Numbered from the stretch's first letter, positions 16,127 through 25,252 are shown. The stretch is DNA of 64,000 bases from Nonomuraea fuscirosea (GCF_003001935.1 NZ_PVNG01000008.1:1-64000); one strand, 5' to 3'. Notes: generated by a model not told the origin, from the letters alone. Program-made: numbers and translations.

Positions 16127-18100
16127 TCAGTCCTCCGACTTGGCGGAGGGGAGCTTCTCCGAGATGAGGTTCATCACCGTGCTGTCGGCCAGCGTGGTGA
16201 CGTCGCCGATGCTGCGGTTCTCGGCCACGTCGCGCAGGAGGCGCCGCATGATCTTGCCGGAGCGCGTCTTGGGCAGCTCGGGCACCACCAGGATCTGGCG
16301 CGGCTTGGCGATCGGGCCGAGCGTCTTGGCCACGTGGTTACGCAGCTCGGCGGCGATGTCGTCGCTCTCCTCGGCAGACCCGCGCAGGATGACGAACGAC
16401 ACGATGGCCTGGCCGGTCACCGGGTCGGTCGCGCCCACGACGGCCGCCTCGGCCACCTTCGGATGGCTGACCAGCGCGCTCTCCACCTCCGTGGTGGAGA
16501 TGTTGTGGCCGGAGACCAGCATGACGTCGTCCACCCGGCCGAGCAGCCACAGATCGCCGTCGTCGTCCTTCTTGGCGCCGTCGCCGGGGAAGTACATCCC
16601 CTCGAAACGGCTCCAGTACGTGTCGATGTAGCGCTGGTCGTCGCCCCAGATGGTGCGCAGCATGGACGGCCACGGCTCGCGTACGACGAGGAAGCCGCCG
16701 CCGCCGTTGGGGACGCTGTTGCCCTGGTCGTCGACCACGTCGGCGCTGATGCCCGGCAGCGGGCGCATGGCGGCGCCCGGCTTGGCCGCGGTCACGCCCG
16801 GCAGCGGGCTGATCATGATCGCGCCGGTCTCCGTCTGCCACCAGGTGTCCACGACGGGGCAGCGGTCGCCGCCGATGTGCTCGCGGTACCAGACGTACGC
16901 CTCGGGGTTGATCGGCTCACCGACGGAGCCCAGGACGCGCAGGCTGGACATGTCGTACTTGGCGGGGATGTCGTCGCCCCACTTCATGAACGTCCGGATC
17001 GCCGTCGGCGCCGTGTAGAGCAGCGTGACCTGGTACTTCTGCACGATCTCCCAGAAGCGGCCGCGGTGCGGCGTGTCCGGGGTGCCCTCGTAGATGACGC
17101 TGGTGGCGCCGTTGGCCAGCGGGCCGTACACGATGTAGGAGTGACCGGTCACCCAGCCGATGTCGGCCGTGCACCAGTAGATGTCGGTGTCCGGCTTGAG
17201 GTCGAAGACCGCGTCGTGAGTGTAGGCCGTCTGCGTCAGGTAGCCGCCGGTCGTGTGCAGGATGCCCTTCGGCCGGCCCGTCGTGCCGCTGGTGTAGAGG
17301 ATGTACAGCGGGTCCTCGGCGTCGTGGGACTCGGCGGTGTGCTGGTCGCTCTGGCGATCCACCACGTCGTGCCACCACACGTCCTTGTCGCCGGCGGCGA
17401 CGTCCTGGCCGGTGCGCCGGACGACGAGGACGTGCTCGACCTGCGGGCACTCGGCGACGGCCTCGTCCACGGTCGGCTTGAGCGCCGACGGCTTGCCCCT
17501 GCGGTAGCCGCCGTCGGCCGTGATGACCAGCTTGGCGTCGGCGTCGTCGATCCGGCTCTTCAGCGCGGTGGCCGAGAACCCGCCGAACACCACCGAGTGG
17601 ATCGCCCCGATCCGGGCGCAGGCCAGCATGGCGATCGGCAGCTCGGGGATCATCGGCATGTAGACGGCGACCCGGTCGCCCTTGCGCACGCCCAGCTCCA
17701 GCAGGGCGTTGGTGGCCTTGTTCACCTCACGCTGGAGGTCGGCGTAGGTGAGCGTGCGGCTGTCGCCCTCGGGCTCGCCCTCCCAGTGGTAGGCGACCTT
17801 GTCGCCGCGCCCCGCCTCGACGTGGCGGTCGACGCAGTTGTAGGCGACGTTGAGCTCGCCGCCGACGAACCACTTGGCGAAGGGGGGATTCCACTCGAGC
17901 GTCGTGTCCCAGCGCTTGGTCCAGGTCAGCCGGTCGGCCGCCTGCTCCCAGAAGGCGAGGCGGTCCGCGGCGGCCTCGGCGTACGCGGCCGAGGTCACGT
18001 TGGCGGCGGCCGCCAGCTCAGCCGGTGGCGCGAACCGGCGATTCTCCTTCAGCAGGTTGGACAGCGCCTGGGTCTCGTTACCAGCGGGCTCCGGGGCCAC
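16127..18100 (-). CDS. acs: acetyl-CoA synthetase
   Basis: This 657-residue enzyme activates acetate to acetyl-AMP and then acetyl-CoA. Visible motifs are the AMP-binding loop YTSGTTGRPKG (about residue 267), the WWQTETG block (about residue 415) that selects acetate, the hinge GRVDD (about residue 525), and PKTRSGKIMRR near residue 608. The lysine of the last motif is catalytic and is the usual acetylation switch. Length and order are canonical. I took the GTG at 18100 because AAGGAG lies 8 nt upstream of it. A 590-bp gap with repeats separates it from the divergent Fic-like gene. Confidence 0.97.
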   Translation of the reverse strand: MAPEPAGNETQALSNLLKENRRFAPPAELAAAANVTSAAYAEAAADRLAFWEQAADRLTWTKRWDTTLEWNPPFAKWFVGGELNVAYNCVDRHVEAGRGDKVAYHWEGEPEGDSRTLTYADLQREVNKATNALLELGVRKGDRVAVYMPMIPELPIAMLACARIGAIHSVVFGGFSATALKSRIDDADAKLVITADGGYRRGKPSALKPTVDEAVAECPQVEHVLVVRRTGQDVAAGDKDVWWHDVVDRQSDQHTAESHDAEDPLYILYTSGTTGRPKGILHTTGGYLTQTAYTHDAVFDLKPDTDIYWCTADIGWVTGHSYIVYGPLANGATSVIYEGTPDTPHRGRFWEIVQKYQVTLLYTAPTAIRTFMKWGDDIPAKYDMSSLRVLGSVGEPINPEAYVWYREHIGGDRCPVVDTWWQTETGAIMISPLPGVTAAKPGAAMRPLPGISADVVDDQGNSVPNGGGGFLVVREPWPSMLRTIWGDDQRYIDTYWSRFEGMYFPGDGAKKDDDGDLWLLGRVDDVMLVSGHNISTTEVESALVSHPKVAEAAVVGATDPVTGQAIVSFVILRGSAEESDDIAAELRNHVAKTLGPIAKPRQILVVPELPKTRSGKIMRRLLRDVAENRSIGDVTTLADSTVMNLISEKLPSAKSED

Positions 18101-18512
18101 CTCATGCTCCTTCTATGGCCAGATTGGACAGGTTCGTGTCCCACTTCACCAGCTCACGGCCTCCGTACACAAGAGGTCTAGACAGGTCTGTACCGTGTGT
18201 GCGGGCCGATCGCGATCTTATCCAGGTGAATGACAAACGCTATTGAAACGTTGTCATCTTGAAATGGAGTTATGTCGTGGGGCGCGTTATGGGCGGATGA
18301 TCGATAGCGCGTACGTGCGAATCCTCCGGTGGTCTTCGGTCCAAATCGCCGTGTCTTTCGTGGTTTTCCGCTTGTCGGGCGGGTGCTTTCCGCGTGGCGG
18401 GCGGGCGTTTTGCCGGGTGTCGGGCTGTCGTTTTCGGGGTGGCGGCCCGCGTGCCGATGCCGACACAGACAGCCACCGCCCGTGGCGGTCCGCCCTGCCT
18501 TGCCCATGAGTC

Positions 18513-18676
18513 CGACCCGTAGGCGTTGCCCAGGGCGCCGACCCGTAGGCGTTGTCCAGGGGCCCCGACTCATGGGCCCGACCCATGGGCCCGGCTACCC
18601 ATGCATCGGTCCCCGGCCTTACCCACGCGTCGGTCCCCTGCCTTACCCCATGCGCCGGTCCCGGCCCTACCCATGG
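18513..18676. repeat. 26-bp and 24-bp tandem repeats
   Basis: Two 26-bp units (CGACCCGTAGGCGTTGCCCA type) start at 18513 and 18539. Three 24-bp units (ACCCATGCATCGGTCCCCGG type) start at 18597, 18621 and 18645. The array ends 16 nt before the GTG of the Fic-like gene, so it fills that gene's leader. The other part of the gap, 18101-18512, contains the acs promoter region and no credible gene. Confidence 0.8.
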
Positions 18677-18691
18677 GTAAGGTCAGGTCTC

Positions 18692-19471
18692 GTGAGTGAC
18701 CCCTTGGCCGTGATCGCCCAGTTCCCCGGCGTACCGGAAGCGGTGGACGAGGCCCGCCAGGCGGTGGACCGGCTCTACCGCCACCGCGTCCTGCGCCGGG
18801 CCAGCCCCGCCGTCTCCACGGAGTCATCCCTGCGCGGGGCCCGCGCCTCCGCGGCCATCGAGGGCGTGGACGTGCCGCTCGACGCGCTGCGCCGCGACGA
18901 GGCGCACGACCCGCTCGTCCAGGGGGCGCTGCGGGCCTCGGCGGAGATGGGACGCATGGGCTCGACCTGGCGTGCCGCGCCTCGGCAGGTGCTGGCCAGG
19001 CTGCACGCGGTGGCCGCGGCCGGCCTCGCGCCCCAGGAGGAGCTGGGCCGTCCCCGTTCGCTCGACGAGGCCCCCGACCCCCTGTCCCTGGGCCCCGCGC
19101 CCGCCGCCGCGGACGCAGCGAGCCGCATGGAGGGCCTGCTCGGCCTGCTGGAACAGCCCACGAAGGCCCCCGCCGTGGTGCTGGCCGCCGTGGTGCACGC
19201 CGAGCTGGCGGTACTCAGGCCGTTCGGAACGGCGGACGGGATCGTGGCCCGCTCGGCCGGGCGGCTGACGCTGGTGGAGTACGGGCTCGATCCGAAGTCG
19301 CTGGTGGCGGTGGAGGTGGGGCATCTGGAGCTGCCGTATGGGGAGGCGCTGCGGGCATACCTGAGCGGGACGCCGGAGGGCGTGGCGGCCTGGGTACAAC
19401 ACTGTGCCTCTGCGGTAACCCTGGGAGTACGCGAGACGACTGCGATCTGTGAGGCCATGCAGAGGGGCTGA
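18692..19471 (+). CDS. Fic-like protein with degenerate active site
   Basis: This 259-residue helical protein fits the actinobacterial family long annotated as 'oxidoreductase' beside acs. Its core HAELAVLRPFGTADGIVARS (about residues 169-188) aligns with the Fic motif HxFx(D/E)GNGRxxR, but His, acidic, Asn and both Arg positions are only partly kept, so AMP transfer is unlikely by the usual mechanism. An upstream segment STESSLRGARASAAIEG is like the Fic inhibitory/N-terminal helix with a SAAIEG motif. The GTG at 18692 was chosen because upstream sequence is tandem repeat. Role unknown; position next to acs is conserved. Confidence 0.75.
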   Translation: MSDPLAVIAQFPGVPEAVDEARQAVDRLYRHRVLRRASPAVSTESSLRGARASAAIEGVDVPLDALRRDEAHDPLVQGALRASAEMGRMGSTWRAAPRQVLARLHAVAAAGLAPQEELGRPRSLDEAPDPLSLGPAPAAADAASRMEGLLGLLEQPTKAPAVVLAAVVHAELAVLRPFGTADGIVARSAGRLTLVEYGLDPKSLVAVEVGHLELPYGEALRAYLSGTPEGVAAWVQHCASAVTLGVRETTAICEAMQRG

Positions 19472-19537
19472 CCGGCACTTCACGGCCTGACGCACCCGGG
19501 GCTGAACCGCCCCTACCGGAAGAAATCTGACACAGCT

Positions 19538-19565
19538 GACGGCGTCTCAGTCATGAGACGCCGTC
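19538..19565 (+). terminator. 12-bp perfect hairpin after the Fic-like gene
   Basis: GACGGCGTCTCA (19538-19549) pairs exactly with TGAGACGCCGTC (19554-19565) around a GTCA loop, 67 nt past the stop. The following 19566-19897 contains no credible ORF. Confidence 0.75.
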
Positions 19566-19897
19566 TGCAGTGCATCACACCGGGTTACCAGGCGTGCACC
19601 TCAATCCGTCGGAGCGGGTCAAGCCCGTCACGACGCGCCTCCCGCGGCTGGTCGCACGTGGGTGCCCGGCTGATGCACCCGGACAAGTAGTCCGGTGACA
19701 CCTTTCTACGTCGGATTCGCCCTGATGGGAACCCCTCGGGTCAAGACCTTTACCCACCCGTGGACCCTCGCGTCCTAGCCGGGGTCCTGGCCGCTTCGCT
19801 CAGGTCGGTTATCAACCCGTGACGATCACTCTCCGTGATCGCCTTTATGTGATCGTTATGGCGTTACGAAAAAACTTGGCGAAAATACGAGATTGCT

Positions 19898-20104
19898 CCT
19901 CGACGAAACTTGAGTGGATCGGGCAGCATACGTGGGTATCGCCAGTAACTGGAGCGAGCGTGCGGGGGTTGCCTTTGCGAGTCCCTTGCCAGGCTCCGGT
20001 GTAGTGATGAAAGCTTTCTTCTGAAACGGGACCGGCTCTACCCCCCCGGAGCCGGACCGATCAGGCGACCCCCGCTCTCCCCCCCGGCGGGGGTCGCCCC
20101 TTTT
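19898..20104 (+). ncRNA. candidate small RNA between the Fic-like gene and ssd
   Basis: An AT-rich island (19840-19895, unusual for this genome) holds a weak TTACGA-16 nt-TACGAG promoter-like pair. It is followed by about 200 nt with no credible long ORF, a hairpin (CCGGCTC/GAGCCGG, 20032-20055) and a strong terminator (20064-20104). That makes a self-contained transcription unit. From memory, a conserved Streptomyces small RNA (scr3559) maps to the equivalent interval next to the orthologue of the Fic-like gene. The 5' end given is a guess. A five-codon ORF (ATGAAAGCTTTCTTCTGA, 20007-20024) lies inside it. This is inference; there is no expression evidence. Confidence 0.4.
20064..20104 (+). 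terminator. strong GC hairpin with T tract
   Basis: GGCGACCCCCGC (20064-20075) pairs exactly with GCGGGGGTCGCC (20087-20098), followed by CCCTTTT. This is the most canonical intrinsic terminator in the window. No protein gene ends near it on the plus strand, so it should belong to a short transcript. Confidence 0.8.
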
Positions 20105-20339
20105 CCCCACCTCCCCGGGCCACGGCCCGCCCCCTACGGCCTGCCTCCCACAGCCGGCTCCTTACGGCCTGGTCGCCAGGTCCTGCTCCCTCCTCCCTAC
20201 GGCCTGCGCCCTACGGCCGTACGCGTCTCACCGCTCGACAGCCATCGGGTGCCTGCCTGCGCAACCACCATGGCGCGACCTGACGACCTCCCTCCACGAA
20301 CCCACTTCCTCGCCGCCTCCCACACTTGCTTCCACAGCA

Positions 20340-20460
20340 ACCTTCTCCAGGAACCAGGAGCCAAGGAGCCAAGGGGCTGAGGGCTGAGGGCTGATGAGGC
20401 CAGAGGCCACAGAGCCGAGGCCACAGAGCCGAGGACTGAGGACTGAGGGCTGGGCTGGAA
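20340..20460. repeat. short low-complexity repeats
   Basis: Direct repeats of 7-17 bp follow one another, such as AGGAGCCA, GGGCTGA and GGCCACAGAGCCGA (twice), GACTGAG (twice). No reading frame here looks like protein. The flanking 20105-20339 has no feature I can support. Confidence 0.6.
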
Positions 20461-20501
20461 GCTGAGGGCTTGAAGGCCGGGAGTTGGCGCTGAGACTGGG
20501 A

Positions 20502-20616
20502 GACCCGCCACTCACGCTCTTGTCGTGGGAGACCCGCCACTCACGCTCTCGTCGTGAGAGGCCGGCTACTCACGCTGTCGTTGTGAGAGGCCGGCTACTC
20601 ACGACGAGAGCGTGGG
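20502..20616. repeat. 29-bp tandem repeat array
   Basis: Units begin at 20502, 20531, 20560 and 20589, with consensus GACCCGCCACTCACGCTCTC followed by GTCGTGAGA. The fourth is partial and diverged. The units touch each other without spacers, so this is not a CRISPR array. Confidence 0.85.
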
Positions 20617-20709
20617 AGACCACCCCACTCATGCCGTCGACGCCCAGCGCCATCAGTCGGGTTACTCCCAACCGCGTCAGAGCCGCCTGCCACACCTTGC
20701 CCTGCGGGG

Positions 20710-21420
20710 GTCGTCTCCACGCCCTGCACGCCAGCCCAACTAAGTGCCGAAAGTCAGTCCGGCCGCCCTCGACTTGGCCTCCCTCATCGGCCGGTCCAAC
20801 ACCGCAGCCTGTTACCCGTACCGACTCGCCTGCCATCCCCTGGCCTCGCGTGGGTCGTGTCCAAGCCCTGCGCGTCGGCCAGCCAAGTATCCGCGCGTCA
20901 GTCCGGCCGTCATCGGCTGGCCTCTCGAATGGGCCGGTTCAGTGTCACCGCAGCCTGTTGCCCTGTACTGATCCGCCTGCCGCACCCTGGCCCTGTGTCG
21001 GTGTCTCTATGATCTGCATGCCAGCCCAGCCAGGTGCCGCACGCCGGTCCGGCCGTCATCGGCTCGGCCTCCCGTATCAGCCGATCCACCGCCACCGCAG
21101 CCTGTTGGCCGTACCGACCCGCCTGCCACTGCGCCCCATCGGGTCGTGTCCACGCCCTGCAGGCCGGCCTGCCAGGTGCCCGCGCGTCGGTGCGCCGCCC
21201 GTCGGCTTGGTCTCTCGCGTCGGCCGGTCCACCGCCACCGTCGCCTGTAGTCCGTACCGACCCGCCTGCCACTCCCGGTCTCGTGTGGGTCGTGTCCACG
21301 CCCTGCACGTCGGCCTGCCAGGTGCCCGCGCGGGCGGCGGCCGTCATCATCGGCGTGGTCTCGCGTCGGCCGGCCAGCGTCACCGCAGCCTGTTACCCGT
21401 ACCGACCCGCTGACTTGCCA
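20710..21420. repeat. about five copies of a ~145-bp tandem repeat
   Basis: The block GTCGTGTCCACGCCCTGCA recurs at about 20710, 20854, 20997, 21143 and 21289. Each copy is followed in the same order by a CCAGGTGCC-type, a GTCCGGCCGTCATCGGCT-type and a CACCGCAGCCTGTTACCCGT-type block. Spacing is 143-146 bp, so the units are not multiples of three and the open frames that cross them change register. Copies differ at roughly one base in ten. I see no conserved protein in any frame and judge it non-coding. Confidence 0.8.
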
Positions 21421-22155
21421 CCTGCAGCGATGCGCGCCGGCCTGTCACTCGTGCTGAGGCGCGTCCGGGTCAGGAACCGGCATCGATCCGCACTGAGCCT
21501 GTAGCCCGCGCCCGACCTGCTCTGGCTCGCAACCCACATCGACCGGCTGTGACCTGCACCCGCGTGGTCCGCTGTGGCCTGCAACCCGCACCGATCCGCA
21601 TTGCGCCCGTGAACCGTCCCGACCTGCCCGACTAGCCACCTGCACCGACCTGCCCCCGATCAGCTACTTGTACCGATCCGCCCTGACTTGCTACCCGCCC
21701 GTTCCCCGTACCGGCCTGTTCCCCGCACCCACCTGTTCTCCGTACCGGCCCGTTCCCCGCACTCGGCTGCTCCGGCCCGTCAGCCACAGCCTGGAGCCGC
21801 CTCCTGCTTCGCGCCCGCCCGCACGTCGTCCTGAGCCCGCTTCCATGCACGATCACCTTCACCCTGCCGCCACCCTCACCCTGCTCCCACCCTCACTCCT
21901 GCCGCCAGCTTCAGCCGAGCCGCTGGCTTCTCCCGTGCCGCCCGTTATCCACAGGCCCCACCACCCACCCACCCGTTATCCCCAGAACCGCGTTCGGAGC
22001 CCAACCACCTCCCACCCTTCCACCAGAGTTGCCCTCCCGACAGCACCCCGCCACCCACCGACCCATCAACGGACCGACACACCGATCCGCCGATCCGCTG
22101 ACTCATCCGAGCCACTGACTTACCCACCCCCCTTCAGGCTGCTGGGAGGCCGACC
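21421..22155. other. gene-free low-complexity leader of the Tad locus
   Basis: The 735 bases before ssd are pyrimidine-rich on the plus strand. They contain 17-18-bp direct repeats (GTTCCCCGTACCGGCC type, about 21698-21768) and CCACCCACC runs. A perfect DnaA-box-like TTATCCACA lies at 21945. No ORF resembles a known protein. The ssd promoter must lie here. Confidence 0.6.
21945..21953 (+). promoter_or_regulatory. DnaA-box-like TTATCCACA
   Basis: An exact match to the classical DnaA box, with the near match TTATCCCCA 20 nt downstream. It is one of several such sites in the Tad region (see also 27841-27880). Whether DnaA binds is unknown. Confidence 0.35.
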
Positions 22156-23199
22156 TTGAACCGTCCGTTGGTCATCACCGAAGACCACGCCCTGCTAGAC
22201 GACCTCGTCCGCATAGCCGCCGCAGCCGGCGCCCAGCTCGACGTGGCCCATGTCCCCGCCCACGCCCGCCCCTTCTGGAACTTGGCCCCACTCGTGGCCA
22301 TCGGCGCCGACCAGGCAGACGCGGTGGCCGCGACCTCACCCCCGACCCGCGACCAGGTCCTCCTCGTCACCCGAGATCTGGAAGACCAGGACAGCTGGCG
22401 AAAATGCGTGGCAGTAGGCGCTCAGTCCGTCATAGCCCTCCCCGCCGACGAACGCAGACTGGTCGACCTGTTCGCGGACGCCATGGACCCCGATCCTCGC
22501 TCAGGGTCCGTGATCTGCGTGATCGGCGGCCGGGGCGGAGCCGGCGCCAGCGTGCTCGCCGCCTGCCTGGCCCTGAGAGCCTCGGCCGACCACCTCCGTA
22601 CCCTCCTCGTGGACGCCGATCGCCTGGGCGGAGGCATAGACGCCCTGCTGGGCCACGAGGAGGCGCCGGGCGCCCGCTGGGGAGACCTGGTGGCCAGGGA
22701 GGGCCGGATCAATGCCAGCGCACTGCAGGCGGCGCTCCCCGCGTTCGGCGACCTGGCCGTGCTGTCCTTCCACCGAGGCGAGGTGCCGGCCATCCCGGCC
22801 CAAGCCATGCGCTCGGTCCTCGAAGCGGGCAGACGGGGCTTCGACCTCGTCGTGGTCGACCTCCCCCGGCACCTTGACGAGGCCGCCATCGAAGCCCTGA
22901 CGAGGGCGAAGACCACTCTGACGGTGGCCACGGCCGACGTGCGCGGCGTCCTGTCGACGGTCCAGATCCTGTCCGAGGTACGCAAGCACACCGCCGACGT
23001 CCGCGCGGTCCTGCGCCCGGGCGTGGTCGACGACGACACGGTCATGATCTCCCTGGGCATCCCGTCCGCCGGCACCCTCCCCGACCAGCCCCGGCTCACC
23101 GCCACCCTCAACCGAGGCGAACTCCCCAGGCTGGGCCCCCGCACCGTACTCGGCGCCCTGTGCACCTCCCTCCTGCGCGACCTGCTCCCGGCGACATGA
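22156..23199 (+). CDS. ssd: Ssd/TadZ-like septum-site-determining protein
   Basis: This 347-residue MinD/ParA-like protein heads the actinobacterial Tad locus; TadZ homologues place the pilus machine at the pole or septum. The N-terminal 115 residues are receiver-like. The ATPase domain follows with a deviant Walker A, IGGRGGAGAS (about residue 120). The Lys-Thr of a working P-loop is missing, as in most actinobacterial Ssd proteins, so ATP hydrolysis is doubtful. LVDADRLGGGID and LVVVDLPRHLD are the later ATPase-like motifs. Start is TTG at 22156 with GGGAGG 8 nt upstream. Its stop overlaps the tadA start by 4 nt. Confidence 0.9.
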   Translation: MNRPLVITEDHALLDDLVRIAAAAGAQLDVAHVPAHARPFWNLAPLVAIGADQADAVAATSPPTRDQVLLVTRDLEDQDSWRKCVAVGAQSVIALPADERRLVDLFADAMDPDPRSGSVICVIGGRGGAGASVLAACLALRASADHLRTLLVDADRLGGGIDALLGHEEAPGARWGDLVAREGRINASALQAALPAFGDLAVLSFHRGEVPAIPAQAMRSVLEAGRRGFDLVVVDLPRHLDEAAIEALTRAKTTLTVATADVRGVLSTVQILSEVRKHTADVRAVLRPGVVDDDTVMISLGIPSAGTLPDQPRLTATLNRGELPRLGPRTVLGALCTSLLRDLLPAT

Positions 23200-24536
23200 C
23201 GACTCCCAGCACCCGCCAAGAGCCCCCCGAAGGCGTCGTCTCGCCGGACCTGGTCGAAGCCGTCCGCATCCGTCTGGCCCGTACCGGCGTGGAACCCAGC
23301 GCCGCCCAGGTGGCCGTGGCCCTGCGAGCCGAGAAGTCGGTGTACGGGGACGCGGAGATCCTCGCCGTGGCCCGGGCCCTCTGCGCCGACCTGATCGGCG
23401 CGGGACCGCTCGAGCCCCTCCTGGCCCGGCCCGACGTAACGGACGTCCTGGTCAACGGCCCCCGGGAGGTGTGGATCGACGACGGCACCGGCCTGCGCCG
23501 CACCTCCGTCGCCTTCGCCGACGACGGAGCCGTCCGCAGGCTGGCACAACGCCTCGCGACCGCCGCCGGCAGACGCCTGGACGACGCCTCCCCTTACGTG
23601 GACGCGCGCCTTGCAGGAGGTGTACGCCTGCACGCCGTGCTCCCGCCAGTAGCCTCCGGCGGTACCTGCGTCTCCCTGCGCCTGCCACCACGCCGCACGT
23701 TCACCCTGACGGACCTGGTCGCCGCCGGCACCATCGCCCCGGCCGCGATCCCGGTGCTCACGGCCATGGTCACCGCCAGACTGGCCTTCCTGGTAACGGG
23801 GGGCACCGGCACAGGAAAAACCACGCTCCTGTCCGCCCTGCTCTCCCTCGCCGACCCAGGCGAGCGCCTCCTCCTGGTGGAGGACTCAGCCGAGCTCCGC
23901 CCCCTCCACCCGCACGTCGTCCGCCTGGAAACCCGCCCAGCCAACCTGGAGGGTGCCGGCGGGGTGGAGCTGCGAGATCTCGTACGCCAGGCGCTCCGCA
24001 TGCGCCCCGACCGCCTGGTGGTCGGAGAGGTGAGAGGCGCCGAGGTGGTGGACCTGCTGGCCGCCCTCAACACCGGCCACGAGGGCGGCTGCGGCACCCT
24101 CCACGCCAACACAGCCGCCGACGTACCCCCGCGCCTCGAAGCCCTGGGCTGCGCGGCCGGCCTGACCAGAGAAGCCGTACACAGCCAACTGGCAGCAGCC
24201 CTGGACGCGGTCATCCACCTCACCCGCAACCGCGCGGACGGCCGCAGACGCATAGCGGAGATCTGCCTACTCTCCAGAACGCCGTCCGGCCTCGTCGAGT
24301 CGATCCCAGCCCTGACCTTCACCACCGCCGGCCACCCCCACCCCGGCCCCGCCTACGACCGCCTGACAACCCAAACCACCACCCACCGGGCTCCGTCCAC
24401 AACCCGTCCCACGCCTCTCACCACCGCTCCGGCGGTAGGTCGAAAGCTCACACCGCAGCGCTCAGCCGCAACCTTCGCTGCGTACTCCACCCCTGTTGCC
24501 CGCTCCAGCGACTCCAACCGAGCCGAGCCCTCATGA
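23196..24536 (+). CDS. tadA: TadA/CpaF pilus secretion ATPase
   Basis: This 446-residue type II/IV secretion ATPase powers Flp pilus assembly. The N-terminal domain ends near residue 180. The P-loop GGTGTGKTTLL is at about residue 203, the Asp box is LLLVEDSAEL, Walker B is DRLVVGEVRGAEVVDLL and the His box is GGCGTLHANTAAD. The C-terminal 70 residues are Thr/Pro-rich and not part of the fold. ATG overlaps the ssd stop (ATGA), and its stop overlaps the tadB start the same way. Confidence 0.95.
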   Translation: MTTPSTRQEPPEGVVSPDLVEAVRIRLARTGVEPSAAQVAVALRAEKSVYGDAEILAVARALCADLIGAGPLEPLLARPDVTDVLVNGPREVWIDDGTGLRRTSVAFADDGAVRRLAQRLATAAGRRLDDASPYVDARLAGGVRLHAVLPPVASGGTCVSLRLPPRRTFTLTDLVAAGTIAPAAIPVLTAMVTARLAFLVTGGTGTGKTTLLSALLSLADPGERLLLVEDSAELRPLHPHVVRLETRPANLEGAGGVELRDLVRQALRMRPDRLVVGEVRGAEVVDLLAALNTGHEGGCGTLHANTAADVPPRLEALGCAAGLTREAVHSQLAAALDAVIHLTRNRADGRRRIAEICLLSRTPSGLVESIPALTFTTAGHPHPGPAYDRLTTQTTTHRAPSTTRPTPLTTAPAVGRKLTPQRSAATFAAYSTPVARSSDSNRAEPS

Positions 24537-25252
24537 CCAGCGCATTCCTGGCCGCACTGTCCACAGCCTGCGCCGTCTGGCTGTGGACAGGTCCAACGGT
24601 GGCCACCACCCGCTTGAGCAAACTCCTGACGCCCTCACACGACCTCAACCGGCGGCCTCACAACCAATCCCTGTCCAAGCTCCTCACCCGCCCCAGCCCC
24701 GCCCGCCGCGCCGAAGCCTGGCGACGAGCCTCGATCGAGCTGTGCCAATCCCTGTCGGCGGAGCTGTCCGCCGGCCGCACTCCAGGCGAAGCCCTCACCA
24801 GAGCCATCACGGCGGTGGAGTTCCCCGACCCCGACCTCCTCCGCCCGATCGTCGCCGCAGCCAGGGACGGCGGCGACGTACCAGCAGCCTTGGCCTCGTC
24901 AGCCCCACCTCAGGGAGGCGAGGGCCTACGTCAGCTGGCGGCCTGTTGGGAAGTCGGCACCACGGTCGGCGCCGGCATGGCCGCCTTGGTCGACCGGGTA
25001 GCGCACACGTTACGAGCGGCCCAAGCCCACCGCCAGGACGTCGCGGCACAACTGGCAGGACCGCGCACGACAGCCAGAATGCTGGCCCTGCTCCCCGCTC
25101 TCGGCCTCCTCATGGCAGGAGCCCTGAACATGCATCCCCTGGACTTCCTGTTCGGCAGCCTCCCGGGCTTCATGTGCCTGATCGCAGGCATCGCCCTCGA
25201 CGCCTGCGGCCTATGGTGGACCAACCGCATGGCCACCCAAGCCCAAACCTGA
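24533..25252 (+). CDS. tadB: TadB-like pilus inner-membrane protein
   Basis: This 239-residue membrane protein carries a T2SSF/GspF-like domain. It has an N-terminal transmembrane segment (residues 3-20), a cytoplasmic helical domain with LCQSLSAELSAGRTPGEAL and the GGDVPAAL motif, and two C-terminal membrane segments. It forms the platform with TadC above the TadA ATPase. It is shorter than the usual TadB, as in other actinomycetes. Coupled to tadA by a 4-nt overlap. Confidence 0.88.
   Translation: MTSAFLAALSTACAVWLWTGPTVATTRLSKLLTPSHDLNRRPHNQSLSKLLTRPSPARRAEAWRRASIELCQSLSAELSAGRTPGEALTRAITAVEFPDPDLLRPIVAAARDGGDVPAALASSAPPQGGEGLRQLAACWEVGTTVGAGMAALVDRVAHTLRAAQAHRQDVAAQLAGPRTTARMLALLPALGLLMAGALNMHPLDFLFGSLPGFMCLIAGIALDACGLWWTNRMATQAQT

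Noticed and set aside
15947..18181. 744-codon frame opposite acs
   Set aside because: A shadow of the acetyl-CoA synthetase gene, whose motifs are complete on the other strand.
19856..20110. 84-codon minus-strand frame across the small RNA candidate
   Set aside because: It reads through the terminator hairpins and has no family resemblance; the region fits a non-coding transcript better.
20502..20616. Possible CRISPR array
   Set aside because: The 29-bp units are contiguous, with no spacers between them, and no cas gene is in the window.
20484..21413. 309-codon open frame on the plus strand
   Set aside because: It runs across 29-bp and 145-bp repeats whose length is not a multiple of three, is Arg/Pro/His/Ser-rich, and has no ribosome site or family resemblance.
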